64,000 nucleotides of DNA from assembly GCF_963662255.1 (NCBI RefSeq), contig NC_085052.1, forward strand, positions 34,792,654 through 34,856,653, written 5' to 3'. Position 1 is the first letter of the stretch; every line of letters starts with the position of its first letter. Positions 1 to 13,263 of this stretch are shown here, one piece after another. A model generated the notes under the pieces. The model saw only the letters and a list, made by a program, of their open reading frames with translations. It had not been told where the DNA came from and did not search any database. The position numbers were made by a program, and so were the translations under genes. The DNA is from Cinclus cinclus (taxonomy: Eukaryota; Chordata; Aves; Passeriformes; Cinclidae).

Positions 1-257
1 CCTCCTATTTTCTAAACACCAGTCTGCAGCTGTTACCTGGTGAGCCTAAATTGGGGTGAGGTTGTAAGATTTCTCATCACTGTCACCTCTTGTTACAGCC
101 CTTTTTTCCTGCTTCTTTCCTTGTTCAAAAACAAACTATTTCTCCTCCAAAATGAAGGCTTTCTAGCAGAGATGTTTTCTGGCAATTTTGAAGTCTGAGC
201 AGGAACACTTGCTTACATGGCTGTTTGCTTATTTAAGTTTATTTATTTTTATTTGAG
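1..257 (+). other. CTNNA3: 3' end of an upstream CTNNA3 intron
   Basis: AT-rich non-coding sequence that ends in a T-rich tract and the AG acceptor at 256-257, directly before the first exon. The acceptor reads TTTATTTGAG, a pyrimidine-rich but slightly atypical (GAG rather than CAG) 3' splice site. No repeat or other gene is visible. Confidence 0.8.
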
Positions 258-350
258 GTTGCCAATCTTGCTTGTTCATTGTCAACAAATGAAGATGGAA
301 CGAAGATTGTCCAAATGGCAGCTAATCACATCGAGACTTTGTGCCCACAG
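258..350 (+). CDS. CTNNA3: CTNNA3 (alpha-T-catenin) internal coding exon, MII part of middle domain
   Basis: A 93-nt, phase 0-0 exon encoding 31 residues that begin VANLACSLSTNEDG and end NHIETLCPQ. The VANLACS...LCPQ pattern is the alpha-catenin family sequence just before the VINAALALAA helix; by family alignment from memory it is near residues 433-463 of alphaE-catenin. Alpha-catenins link cadherin-beta-catenin complexes to F-actin at cell junctions; alpha-T-catenin is known mainly from heart intercalated discs and testis. The exon is bounded by AG at 256-257 and GT at 351-352 (CAG|GTAGGA). The next exon continues the frame exactly as in the family (LCPQ then VINAA). The ATG inside this exon is not a start. 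Choice of paralogue T over E or N rests on all four exons together. Confidence 0.9.
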
Positions 351-3300
351 GTAGGACTTGTTCACTTCATTCCCACTGCAGTGTGCTCACCATGCACTGT
401 GGTGGTGTCACACAATGCAGATGTTCAGTTGTGTTCCTTTAGCCTAAGTTCACATTCCACTTACACAGCTCAGCATAGCAAATGGAGACCAAATGATAAA
501 TGCATGTACTTAGGTAATCTGTTCATGGTCTCTGTGGTTAACATAGGAATGGATAATAGTCTGTATTGGTTCAGAGTTCTTAAAAACTGTGATTGCAGAA
601 ATCTGCTGCTCTGTTTGTGAAATTGCACCTGATTGAATGAGCATTGTAATGTGAAAAATTTGGAATAATTTACTCTTAAAAAGCAGTACCTACTCTGGCC
701 TTTGACTTGGAAGACGCCTCTTGATTTGGCTTTTGTGTAAGTGAACAGTAAAGAGTGAATTCTTCTGATTATCACCAATTTAAAAGCTTGAACTTTCATC
801 TTAAGGAAATTAATGGGAAAAAAGCACAGCCACAGATAGACTTTTTCTGAGATATTAAGTACCAACAATGTGTTCACTTTGTCATGTTCAGAGTTACAGA
901 GGTGAAAAAACTTCTGCAGTTAAATCTTTTAGAGCAAAGATTTTACTGATTTCTGTGAATCTGTGTTGCAGCCTTGAGGCTGCATAATTTCAAGATCATT
1001 AGTTCTTTGAAGAACACTGTAGTTTACACAGTGACATAAATATTCTTAACCTTTTGTGGTAATGTAGTTGAAATAAAAGATGAAGAGCATATATTAATAT
1101 GTTCAATAGCAAGCTTGAGAAGTCCATTTTATGTCTGTTGAATAAATGCAAGCCTTGGAGAAAAAAAATTCTGTCAAGGAAGTGTGATGTTCTGAAAATG
1201 TCACAAATCAGTGTTTTCTCTTGAATAATTCTGTTTCAGTGTTTTTTAAAACTTGAGTTTTGTGTTTCACATCACACTCCTATGTGATTTAATGTGTTAC
1301 TGGGTTTGTAAGAAGGCTTCTTCCAGCTTCTTTGTTTCTTCAGGGGTCAGGTGCACTTTTATGATGCATTATCATGCATCCAGATGCAGCTTTTTAATTG
1401 AAATTGAAACCTCCATATCTGATACCAGAAACCCCTAAAATCTAATTTTGACTAAAATATTGATTTTTCTTCACAGCCATTTAAGTTTCTAGGCTTTTAA
1501 TTTCCTATAGTAAAATGAAAGTTTCTTAGGTTTCTTTCTTTCCTTTTGGTTTAAGGAGTGAATAGGTTGATGATTATAGATCTGACTAAAAAGAGAATGT
1601 GGAATGCACATGATAAGATTATGTTACTAGTAATGGTGTGTTCATTATGTAGGATTTGCTGCTTTCTTGGATAAGGAATATGCCCTGTGAATGCAATTCG
1701 CATCTTACCTAAATAAGAAATACCAGATTCAGCCTCTTGCATTTTTTTACTACATCACATTGTGCTGTATCATTTAAAAATGTTCAATAGGGAAAATAAT
1801 TATCTCTTAAGTTCCTGTGAGGCATATAAGAGTTCAGAATGGGCAAATTCACATGCAGAACTCCCCAGTGTTCCTAAATCTTCAGAGTGAAAAGAAAGGT
1901 ATTCTATGTGCTTTGCAAAATATTTCTTCAAGGGAAGCGTGGTATGGATTGAAATCTGATATAGTAGAAATAAAATACAGCTTCCCCACCCCAAATGCCA
2001 CAAAAAGTACCAACCAAAAAAGCCCTCTAGCACTTAGAGAAAGCACCTTGGAGTCTGGGGAGTTTTGCAGATTTGACAGCAAAACTTCCAATGGAGCACA
2101 GAGGAAAAGGCAGCTACAGAATTGGCCGGTGCTGGAGGAAAGTCTTACAGCTTTTGTTACATTAATCATACCCTGCTGTAGATAAAAGGTAGAGGGTTGA
2201 TTCTGAAGCCTCTGTTTTTGTTTTCCCAAGTGAAATTATCATCAGCTGTTTTGACTATTTGACAAATAAAATAAGCTGGGCGTTTATATTAGAGCCAATG
2301 CAAAACACATAATGATCCTAAAATGTTATGAATGTTTCATGAGAAATTAATATAGTGTTAAGTCACTAAAAATAGGGGAAAAAAATTGAAGAACTGGTTG
2401 CTTTTGATTTGACGAAGAATTGTTTCTGTTTGTATAACTCACTTTTGGTTGGGAGCATTCGGTGATGTCAAGTAAGATCTCCAGTGTCACTTGTGTTGGG
2501 AATCCATGTGACTGTCCTGGTGTGCCAGCAAAACCTTGACTTCAAATGAGTGCATGGGGAAAAAAGAGAAAGGAAGGAACCAACAGAAGCAAACAAAGGT
2601 GTTGTTTTTAAAAGCAAGGCTATAAATATGTAGAGCTGTTTTGCTAATGCCCATTTTGGGTTTGTTACCCAGTGCTTCAGTTCAGTGGTGTGTTTGGGGA
2701 AGACTGAGGTTGCTCCAACAGTCCTTTGGAATACCTGGTAATGGTAAACCTGTCAGCATAGACAGGGAGAATTATCCTGTGGGAAACCAGAGATTACTAG
2801 ATGAGAATATGGCTTCTCTATCTGAATTCTTCATACATTTTTTACATTTTTATGGTTAATCAACTTTCAAATCCTGAGTTGCTGCTTTTGAGAAGAATGA
2901 CCTTGAGCCTAAACCTGAAACAGTCATGTCAAAGTGGAGGTCAGAGGTGGGTGATGGTATGGCAGCAGCTAAGATGATCTTCAGTGTGCCAGATGGCTCT
3001 ACTTAGAGCCTTTTTATTAGCATAAAGATCCCTGAAGAGCTGTAAGGAACAGGGGGGTTGGGATATTTTAGAAGAACTGTATCTGAAATAGTGAATTTTA
3101 GGCTCACTTCCCTGGAAAGGGAGCTCTCACAAGAGCTTGCTGCTAGTTACCAGAGCAGTACAGGGTAATTACAGGAAGGAAAATGCAAGAAAAACACACA
3201 AATGTTCATGGTTTAGCTTAATCTTCAGATGATGATAAAGAAATTTTTGAAAGTCATTTGATCTCATGGAATATTGTACCAGATATTTTAAAGCAGAGAT

Positions 3301-6300
3301 ATAAGCACTGATATAAGCAGAACTTTAGATCTTAGTATTTTGGTGAGCTCTGTTTTTTTTTTTTCTGAAGTATTGAGGGATAGATAGAAGCTATCTGGTT
3401 ATAAACTGAGGTGAGAAGCAATTCTGTGTAACTAATGAAAAGTATCTAACACTTGACACAGTTGTGAAGGATTCAGCTGTAATTTTGAATGCCATCTTTT
3501 CTTGCTGCTTAGAACTTAATATACTGCTAGTTTTTCATACTGCCTGGTATGTGATAAACCAGTAAATATAGAAGGTGATTTTTTTGGCTATGGTGTTCCT
3601 GTAAATAAATCACTGTGGTAGTTCAGGTAACATGGAGAGAGGTATTGGGGTAAGCAAGATGCTGAGCTAATCAGCAGGAATATATTTGTACATGTCGTGC
3701 TTACAGGCCATTGAAATACTGATCTGACAGCTGTCTTGAGCATTTTGTTTTTGGCTTGTCCAGCATAATTAATCTGTTTCTTCAATGCCAACATGACAGT
3801 CTGGAACTGACTGCTGTATTTTGGTATTATAGAGCTGTTTCTCTATGGACACGTGTGTACCTGCATGTGGTACATGCACGAGGAGAAGGGCAAAAACCTC
3901 CAAGCTTTGCGAGAAACCAGCCCCTGCGGCCTTCCTTTCTTTGCATTTTAATAATTTCAGCACTGTTGTAGTGATGCTTCCTTTCCTACCTTGCTAGTGG
4001 ACTATATTAAGCCTGTGACGTGTCTTTTAGCATCATGTGAAATGGTCTGTGCTTATCAGTAAATTCTGAAACACCACAGAACCAAGAGCTGAGGGTTTGA
4101 GGGTTTTTTTGGAGTGTGTGTGTGTCTGCAGAAGGGATCCAGGCAAAGCATCTCCATTCCACTCCAATAGCCACTTGCATTCTCTGCTCTTGATGGCCTG
4201 TAGTTTGGTTCAAAGTGTCATGGAAGCTTTCAGCAGCCCAACAGGGACAGCACTGTGCCCACACACAGAAATCCAACTTGAGCAGCCCTGCTTCCCTAGC
4301 AGGACTTGTGTGTTCAATGCTTGCTTTCTTAGAAAGTGATCGTGACTTTGTAATGCTTTATAGGTTTTGATCAAGCTTTCCTGTGAATGTCCTGTATTTT
4401 TTCTCTAAATTAAACGTTGTATTTGTGTCTTTGTTATGAAAATTGATGAATTTAGCTCTTCCTTTGAGCTATGTGTAGATTTACACTTAAATTGTCTACC
4501 CCTTTTTTGTTGATACAGACAAATGGATATTATTTCCTTCTGTGTAATTTTCTAGGAAGTAGGTAATAGCAAACATGAAAATTCTTGCTCACAAAAATGA
4601 GACTTGATAGCTAATCAGTGGACAGGATCTTTTGATGTGTTTTATTTTTAAGGTATTGGAGTTTAAATATGCATCTTATGCTGCTGTGTATTTTTGAAGT
4701 TAGCAATTCACATTTACTGTATATTTGCTCTTTCATGAGAGAAAAGCAATCATCCATTCTATTATTTGCTCTGGCATGTTAAATAGTGGGGGACACTGAA
4801 GAAGATTTTTTTCTTAGCCTCATAAAGACTCTTCACCAACATCACTTTAATAACCACAGTTTCATCTTCTTGCTTGAACCATCTGTGTGGCATCTCCTTT
4901 TATCTGTTTTAATATAATTTCCTTCAAACACAGGGCAGAAGTAATGGGGGAGAACATGGTAAATCAGTGAGTTATCTACCATCTGCTTTAAAAGACAGGA
5001 AACAGATGTTAGTATCCAACATTATTGGACTTCTTAGGTATCATCTCTGGCCTTTCAGCGGAGAGTTTAATTAATGAGTTTATTAATGAGAGTTTAATTG
5101 TGCCTTAGTTAATACTATCTCTGAAAAGAAAGTTGCTTTGGTGAAACGTTGGTTTGTATGTAGGTTTTCATGCTGTTGCAAAGTTCGCACACAATGCTGC
5201 TGAAGATGTGGATTTTGTTATTAACCTTGGTATCTATGGTAGATTTCTTGAGCACTCCTATGTTTAATTCCTTCTCATACATCCTGGTACCACAAGCTGT
5301 TGGTCTGGCTTTTACAGCATCAGTACTGCTGGAGACTTCCCTCCCTCCCTGTTCCCAAGCCCTCATTTCTGCCCCTTCCCTCATGAGTAGCAGCAGCAGT
5401 CACATGCTGCTCAGTAGTCTGGAGTAGGAAGGTGCTGTGAATCCAGCAGGGAAGCAGGAAGGTTGTTTTGCTTCTGGTCAGCTGCCCAGGGTAGTTTGCC
5501 ATGTGGATGCCTGAACAGGCTTGCTGGCTCAAGGGAAGGACGGAGTGCAGTCTAGAGAAGGAGCAGCATCTGCTTTTGGTGGCACTGCAGACTGCCTGAT
5601 GCCAGCTTGAGCTGGCAGTGGCACAGCTTTGGTGACACAAGGCAGTGTCCAGCGTGGGTGGAGAGCTGTTGTTACAGGTTACCAGCAGACATCGTGTGGA
5701 GGAAGCTGTTAGTGCAGTCCTCAGTTGGCACAAGGATGTGTGACTCTGTTTGGATGGATGGTGATCTGTACCATCAGCAGTGCAATGTTCATGTGAAGGG
5801 CAGTCTGCACTAAAGGGCTGTGTACACAACCAGCTGTCTGGCTATATGACAGGGACTGAAAGTTGGGCAAGAAAAAGCCTTCCTTATATTCCCTAGCATA
5901 ATGTACTGACACTAGTATTCACTTATCTTGCTCAGTTTATGAAAATTGAGGTTTGTCATTTTCAAAACCTCATAGCAAGCTTATTGGGATACTGTGAATC
6001 CTAAAGCTGTAGAGCATCAAAATGTGTTGGAAGGCACGGTACTTCATGCTTCTGTACAAATAGACTAAGATGTTTGCTTTGGCTTGAACTTCTCTAATAA
6101 ACAGTTGGAAGGGGGGAAACCTCCTCCCGCTGTTACTCTTAGCTTCCCCTGAAAGTCTCATGCTGGCTGTGATTGCTTGGCTCTTTCCTGATGGTACTTG
6201 GAGAGAGAATAATTAACTACAAAACGCCTTGGGGTTTTCAGTCTTAACTTTCATCTTCCAGCATCTGTTGTGTTAGAATAGAATGCTCAACAAATTCTCA

Positions 6301-6617
6301 CTTTGTAATATTAAACAAAAATACAAACCCTGAGTAGCCTCATCTTCCGTAGCAATCCAGAAGCTGTCCTGTTTTATCCTCTTCTTGCCTAAGCTGTGGT
6401 CAGTGGAGACTGATTGAGTTTTTTTACAGTTGCTAGAGGGCATTTGCTATAGATTCATATTGCACCAAAGTGCTATAAATGTTTTATAAACAATTTGGTG
6501 TCCTACTTTGAAAGACAGGTGTTTGCTAAGGAAAGCAGAAGCTTCCCTTTGAACTGAAAAATGTGATCCTTCCAATTATTATGATTTTGAAATTAAGGGA
6601 GCTCTCAGGCAAAGATA

Positions 6618-7190
6618 TGGGGGTAGGAATAACAGTTCTTTACTAGTATATCTAACAAGACAAACAAGAACAACAACAGCTATGAAATTAGCCACAAACA
6701 GAACAGTAACTCAGTCCCAGTGTTTTCTGGCTGCAGGCACCTTTTCCCTGAGCTGCAGTTCCCGGTGCTGGGGGCGGGCAGGTCCCGCAGAGCTGCAGGA
6801 GGGCTGGGGGTGATGGCAGCGCTGTCCCGGGGGAGAGAGAGATGGAGAGAGAGCCCTCTGCTCACGGTGTGGGTCCTGGTGCTCAGCAGAGTGCTGGATG
6901 GTGGCAGGTTACAGTGAGAAGGCAGCAGGGCAGGCTCTGACAGCAGTGAGGATGGCTCCTGGCGCTGGGATGGCAGGGATGGGGCTGAGGCAGAGATCGT
7001 CCTTCTCATCCGAACTCCGCGGGGGAAATGGGCCGAGCCAGAGCCTTCTGTTTCCTCTTCTGGCTGTTTCAATATCGAGGGGTTTCCCTCTTCCCTCCCC
7101 TCCCCCTTGCCACCAGGTCTTAGTCAACAGGTATCTTAGCATGACAATGGGGAAAATTCCACAGAGGGAAAAGGGAAGAATCAACCCCCA
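6618..7190 (-). mobile_element. Probable solo LTR of an endogenous retrovirus, minus orientation
   Basis: A 573-bp GC-rich block whose ends form a perfect 7-bp terminal inverted repeat of the LTR type: TGGGGGT at 6618-6624 and ACCCCCA at 7184-7190 (5'-TG...CA-3'). Read on the minus strand, an AGTAAA (variant polyadenylation signal) lies about 15-25 bp inside the distal end, as expected for R/U5. The sequence also resembles, from memory, LTRs found in songbird genomes. The flanking five bases (AGATA and ATATT) agree at only 3 of 5, so the target-site duplication is decayed or the ends are slightly off. No retroviral coding sequence accompanies it, so it is read as a solo LTR. The short open frames inside it are not genes. 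Confidence 0.5.
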
Positions 7191-8098
7191 ATATTTGGTT
7201 TTCCCTTTGCCTTCAGGACTTGAAAGTATTTTTCCTGGAAAGATATATTTTTTTTTAGTCTTTTGAACTTCATCTTTTTTTTTTTCTGAATTTATAAGTT
7301 TGAGATTTTGTTGCTGACAGCCCTACAGCAAAATGCTAGAAAGGGAAAGCATGGCAATAAAGTGTCATTATTACACTTCTTGTGGTAAAAATACCTAGTG
7401 AGCCTGGGGAGCATCGTAGGAAAGCTTATAGTAGTTCAAGATAGCAAGGTAATACCAGTGTTAAGAGATGCAGTTTTACATGGTTTTGGTGGAGAGGGAT
7501 GGACAGCAATAAAGAGCCAAATGTGTAAATGGCTGCAGCATGCAGTAATAGAGAGGTACAAATAGCACAGGCTGACAAGGGCATTCATTGCTCTTGTTGA
7601 AGCAAGGAGCAAAAATCACTGATCCATGGATCCATCTGATGTGGATTTGTTCTGCTGTGCATCTCTGTTACCAGCTTTATACCTAACCTGGAGATGTTTT
7701 TCAGCTGGAATACTGGCAGTGTTACCAGGATTCTTGTGAGTGCTCAGTGCCCTGCAGTCACATGGGGATGTAGATGAGGAGCACATGGAAGCACTTGGGG
7801 AAGTAGATGATATACACACAAGTCTGGTGGAGCTGCACTGATGACAGGATGGCCTCATGGTCCACGTTCCTGTGTGTGCCTGTGTGTCCCATGAGCTGCA
7901 TCTGTGGAACAAGCTTTCTGGAGTTTTCTTCTGCCTTCTGCAGGAGCTTGGAATGCAAAGGCACAGCAGTTTATTTTTCTTCCCTGCACTCTGTTCCCTT
8001 GACCTTTGGGCAGGGTCAGACTTCAGTGATTTGGGGAAATTCTGACACAGCTCTGTGGGAGGATGTTAAAGGAATCCTGTGGATGTGCTGCTGTTCTG

Positions 8099-8180
8099 GG
8101 TGATCCTGCCTGGCCAGGCTGTTGGACCAGGCTGACCTCCAGAAGTCCCTTTCAGCCCCTGCCATTGCGTCAGTCTGTGG
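8099..8180 (+). mobile_element. CR1 LINE 3'-end fragment, sense
   Basis: The stretch TGTTGGACCAGGCTGACCTC followed by CAGAAGTCCCTTTCAGCCCC matches the conserved CR1 3' end (a GGTTGGAC...GACCTCCAGAGGTCCCTTCCAACC-type motif, read as two pieces). The terminal octamer repeats expected after it are degraded to CATTGCGTCAGTCTGTGG. Heavily 5'-truncated, as is usual for CR1. How far it extends to the left is unclear. Confidence 0.6.
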
Positions 8181-11100
8181 AGTATCTGACCTGGAGGGGG
8201 GGGAAAGGGTGAACTTTACAAATGTTGGTTCCTTCATGTCTCTGAGCTTCCAGGATTTTAAAAAGAGCATTTAAATGGTTTTATAGCAGTAGAATCAAAT
8301 TCAAGGCAATGGATGGCTGCCCTTCCTGTGTTCTCATGATTTCTGACTGTGAACTACAATGTCATAATGTCATTGAATGTGGCAAAGAGTGGTAACATGA
8401 TGTGCAGGGGGATTTTCTGTGTTCTGTTTTGCATTCATATCTAGCAGTTTATCTGCTTTACTAAATTCCTAATTAAAGGTAATAAGAAATGTCACAGCAG
8501 CTTTGAAAGTAAAAGTAGCAAGTACACAAGCAGTTTATTTCCTTCCTGTGTCGCTTAGAAGATTGTGCATTAAAGTTGACATGAAGGTGGAGTCTTAATT
8601 TGCTATTCTGAGTTAGAAAGGTTAGAGAGCTTTACATCATAAAGCTTTTGCTACTATTGCAAACAGAGTAATTTCTGGTGTTGTTTACCAAGCTTACTTC
8701 TCCCCAGTATATCTTTACATGATGAATTGATGGGAATTAAATTTCAGTTTTCAGATAAAGTCATGCCGTTATGTGTATCATGGGAATGTAGTGCTCTCAA
8801 AACTATTCTTAGGATTTTGTGGGCTACAGAGGCAACTTGATGCGTACTTGTAGATCATTTTGGGTTTGTTTGGAGCTCTATGAAAACCTTAGGTGTAGGT
8901 TTTCACATTTTATTTCCCACATGTGCTGATACTGGCATCCTAGCAGGAAAAGATGTGGGCAGTATGTTTGGCTAGGAAGCTGTAACCTTACTCTGGATTT
9001 TAACTATCCCTTTCAGTAACTCCCTGGAATGTTGAACTGTTATTCCATGTGGCTTCTGATCCCCAGGAGTTGAAATGAGACCTGGCTAACAGGATGGTAG
9101 TTGCTGTCCTGCACAGGAGCATTTGCTCTATTGACCTCTGACAGCAGGAGGATGTATGTGAAGAGTGACCACGTGGCTGTAAGAAGAACATCAGAACAAG
9201 CACACATGCCTGTGTGTAAAACCAGTGATGGAGCCCTGTTTTCCTGCAGTTGGCCGAATGTGTGCCTCAAGATGGGCATTCCTGGTTTTCTTTGCTTGCG
9301 TGCATGGCTTCAGGTGTTGTGCTTAATTGCAGCCTGCAATTAATACCGCAAGTATTCAATGTCCTTAATGCAGGCAGGCTCTTTCCATTGCTGGTCCTGC
9401 TTCAAGCGAAGACAAACACATCACCTGAGAGTTGTTCTGGCACCAATCCTGCTACAGGAAGAATCTGGTGTTCATGGGGTGTTGGCTTATTTGTCTGTTC
9501 ACAGTTGTGTTGTGTTGGACTGGGAGGGAGGAGCAGCCCAGGAAGGTCGGGGTGTTTGTAGGCTGTGGCAAGGAAAGCCTTAGCAAGGCCCTTGAAGCCT
9601 GCAGTGGGGGCCAGGAGCACGGAGTGAGGCCTCAGGAGGGCAGCAAAAACCTCCAGGACCAGAAAGGGCATCATAGTGTGTGCTGCTGCTTAGATCTTTG
9701 CCTGTGGCAGAAACAGGTGAAAAATTGCAGTTTGTCTGACTGTGTGAGTGACGTGGAATATGCTTGAGGATGCCTGTGAGTCCCGCTTTTTCACCGGACT
9801 GTTTCTGCCTGTTCTTTCCAGAGGCACATCATGGATTTTCAACCTCTGTGTACCTGTAACTGTCTCTGTAACTCTTCTAGGGCTTTCTATGGTCTGTCTA
9901 TCCAGTAACTTGTTTTTGTGTGAAGCTGAAAGCTCGCTGTTGGCTTCAGCTCTGCCTTTCTTCAGCTCTGACCATACCACAGCTTATAGATGTTGCAGGA
10001 AATTAAGGGCATTGGCATTTGTAATGGTGATGGTTTTGTTAGAAGTCCCAAGAGGGAATGATGAACTAATTAATACTAATTTAGTAGGGTGTTTGTATTT
10101 TCTTGTTGCTGTTTTGGTAGAGGTTTTGTATAATATACTTAAAAATGTGTATGATACAATAGTTGTGTCATGCATGTTGAGCTTTACTGATACCCTTCCC
10201 TCCAGTTTATAAATTTAATCCATATGTGCATTCATCTTACCAAATATTCAAGGATTGTAACTGTAGTGAGTTACACTGCAATTGTTCCAGTCCCACTACA
10301 GTTTTACTGCATCTCTCTAAAGTTTGGTACATGAATGAATAGTCCATAAGGACTTTTCTGTTTGATATGCATTACATTATAAACTGGACTAAAGATTTAC
10401 TTGGACATACCATCCAATAAACAGAAGGTTAATGACATAAGCATAAATTTTACATTGTAATTTTAGTCTGCAGCTAATTTGATTGATAATTACTGGTGTA
10501 TTTGGACACAGGGGCTTTTTATGTTTAACACCTTTTGAGATCTAGTGCTTAGGCTATGTAATTCCCTGGAGAGTTTTCTTTATGCTTGCACGTGCTGGGA
10601 AGCTGTACCGTAGCTGTGGGCATGTGATGTGTGCTGGTGGCTGCATGGCTTGTCCCAGTTAGATCAGCAAACACAGCTGTCCCCAGTGGGAAGAAGTTTT
10701 ATCCCAATGTAGTGGGTACTGCTGCTGTGCTGTGATAGAGCATTTGCACAGCCTAAGAAAATGTAGGAAAGGTTTACATTTCTAAAAAGCTTTGCTGCAT
10801 GAAGAGACTTGGGACACAAAGGTAAATACACTTATAGTGAACTGCAGGTAGCTGAGCTCCAGATCTGGACAGAGCCCTGCTGAATATGACTTCCACTATG
10901 TTTGTTTTGTTATTTTGTACTCAAAACCATTATAAGCAGAACTCAGAATACTTTTTCCTACTCAATGTATCAGTAAGTCTTGAGTTGTATTTTAACTTTC
11001 CATTTTAAGAATATGCTTATCTTGAAATCAGTTTTGAGAATGAATTGCCCAAGGCTTGATAAACTTGGGTGAAGTCTTCTGTGGCTTTCTGAGACTTGTC

Positions 11101-13263
11101 AGGTCAAGTGGGTAAGTTCTGGAAGGAAAGTGCTGTTAGATGCATTTAAGAATCAGTCTGTAAGTGTTCAGCCTATTCTGTTGTCTGTCTCAAAAAAACA
11201 GAGTGACTATTCACCCAAATGTAAATACTGAATACCTCAGTGTATCATCAGTTCTTTTGTTCTTTTCTGACATTTTAAGCTAAAATAATAGATTTTTTTT
11301 TTAATAAATATAACTTTGTGTGCCTTTTCTGTGGAAGGGTTCCAGATTTATTCAGAAGTGTGCATTTAGTCCCTCTGTAAAGCCAAACAAAGATATGTAT
11401 GGGGGTAGGAGGAGCTATAGAGGACTGCTTGGTGTGTTTAGGTTTGATTCCATTTTGTTCCTGAGGAGTGCATCATGCCTCTCAGCAGGGCTAGACTATG
11501 TTGGAAGGTTTGCTTTTGAGTGAAACTGCACAGCTTGTTTTAATAATGCAAAAATATCCTGGTGTAATAATAACATATTTCTGTGTATCACTGGTAGCCA
11601 CGACCCAGACACCAGGAGACAAAGGCATGCACAATTTAGTCTGATTTCTTGCCTGGTATACCAGATCAATAATATTTGTAGGATTGCTGGGTTACCCCCT
11701 TGCCCACAGTTCTGTTTGTTCTTGAGGGATTGCTTTACCTGTGTGCTGCTAATTTAGTCACAAGTTTCTTGACCAGTAGCTTCTAATAAGCACATAAAAG
11801 TTTTATCTTCCTTTAATAGTTGGTATCAAGAAGGCTTTTGCTAGATTTTAAAATGATAATATAACTCTTTGTCCACTGATGCTTTTTGCAGAGCTTCAAG
11901 TTGCTTCGTATTCTCAGAACGAGTAAACTCATATATAACTTATCCAACTCATTACCAAACACAGTTAAGTATGTTCACTGTTAAACCATGTTCCTTGAGT
12001 GAGATCCCTCCTTCCTGCTTTTTAAATTGTGGGAAAGGAGAAAGAATCTTACTAAGTTCTCAAAATACTGGTTCTGCCAAAGTAGAGGTTGCAAATAGGA
12101 CTTTGAAATTTTATCTTGGATCCTAATTTGTCTTATTTGTTTTCACAACTGCATTTAGCATTTTAGGGGTTACTGAGTTCTTATTTTGTCATTGTTTCTC
12201 GTTGGATCTTTGAGTCTCTCTCTGAAACAGTAGGTGTCTTAATTTTGAACATAATGTGAAACTTTATGGCCATGTACCACCTATACACTTATCTCCTCAT
12301 AACTATCAGGACTAGATAATGCTGCAGAGGTAGCATTTTTCTGGGATGTCATGAGGAGAGGAGTGGGCTGTGGATGGAAATTCTCCTATGTTCAGAAATA
12401 AATGAAAGTTTCCTATGGAAGTACAATCTTGCTTTGTTTTGATATGTCACTTTTGATACAATGATTAAAAAATCTCCCTTTACTCTGCATCTACTTTCAG
12501 CTGTTTTCAGTGGGGTTTAGAGTTTGCCTTTTGAATTTATAAAACAATTCAAGTCAGTTTTATAAACAAAGAGAGCCAGTAATTTATTTACTCTTGGAAT
12601 GCACTTAGCCCTTGGGTGGAATGTGTCTGAATTGTCTAGAGCTGTTATCAACATGACCTCAATTTTTTTTATTTCTATTGACTGAAATGTGTTTTATGAT
12701 TAAGTATGTTGTACAGAAGATATTCAGCTTTCCAAACTGTTAAATTGTTACTGGTTTTTCATATCTGTGTCACTGCAATTGCTTTACAGGCCAGATGCCA
12801 AAGCAGCAGTGTCACATGTCCTTGCACCTTTTTGCCATTATAGTGTTTTGTTTTGGTGTGGTTTTTTTTTTTTTCAGGTTTGTGTTTTTGACTTAGTAGT
12901 AAATAGTTACTCTTTTTACAGAGCTTGGGTATATCTGTATATTTAAGGTCCCCCACTGTGCTAAGAGAAATACAAGGCACAGCTTGACAGAAATAAGTTC
13001 CCTGTGATTTTGTGTTAAAAGAACAAAAACAGCGGAGTGCCAGCATGTTTCTTGGTTTCTATTAAAACCTATTTCTATTTCTATTCTATTAAAGAACCAT
13101 TGTGTCCTAGTAGTGACCTAGGAAATCCTGTCATGGTGTTGTTGCATTGTTTACATTTCTATTACCTTTCCTAGATTACCCTGAGAAGTGTCTCAGTGTT
13201 CTTGCCCCAGAAGCAATCGTTGTCAATATTTATAATAGAATTACTCTGTAATTTCTGTGTTTC

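Noticed and set aside
5320..5829. 169-codon antisense ORF
   Set aside because: Ser/Thr/His/Cys-rich composition typical of a chance frame in GC-moderate DNA. No motif and no promoter or splice support.
9380..9700. GC-richer stretch with overlapping ORFs on both strands, considered as an exon or repeat
   Set aside because: No splice-bounded conserved peptide and no recognisable repeat boxes; left as unassigned intron.
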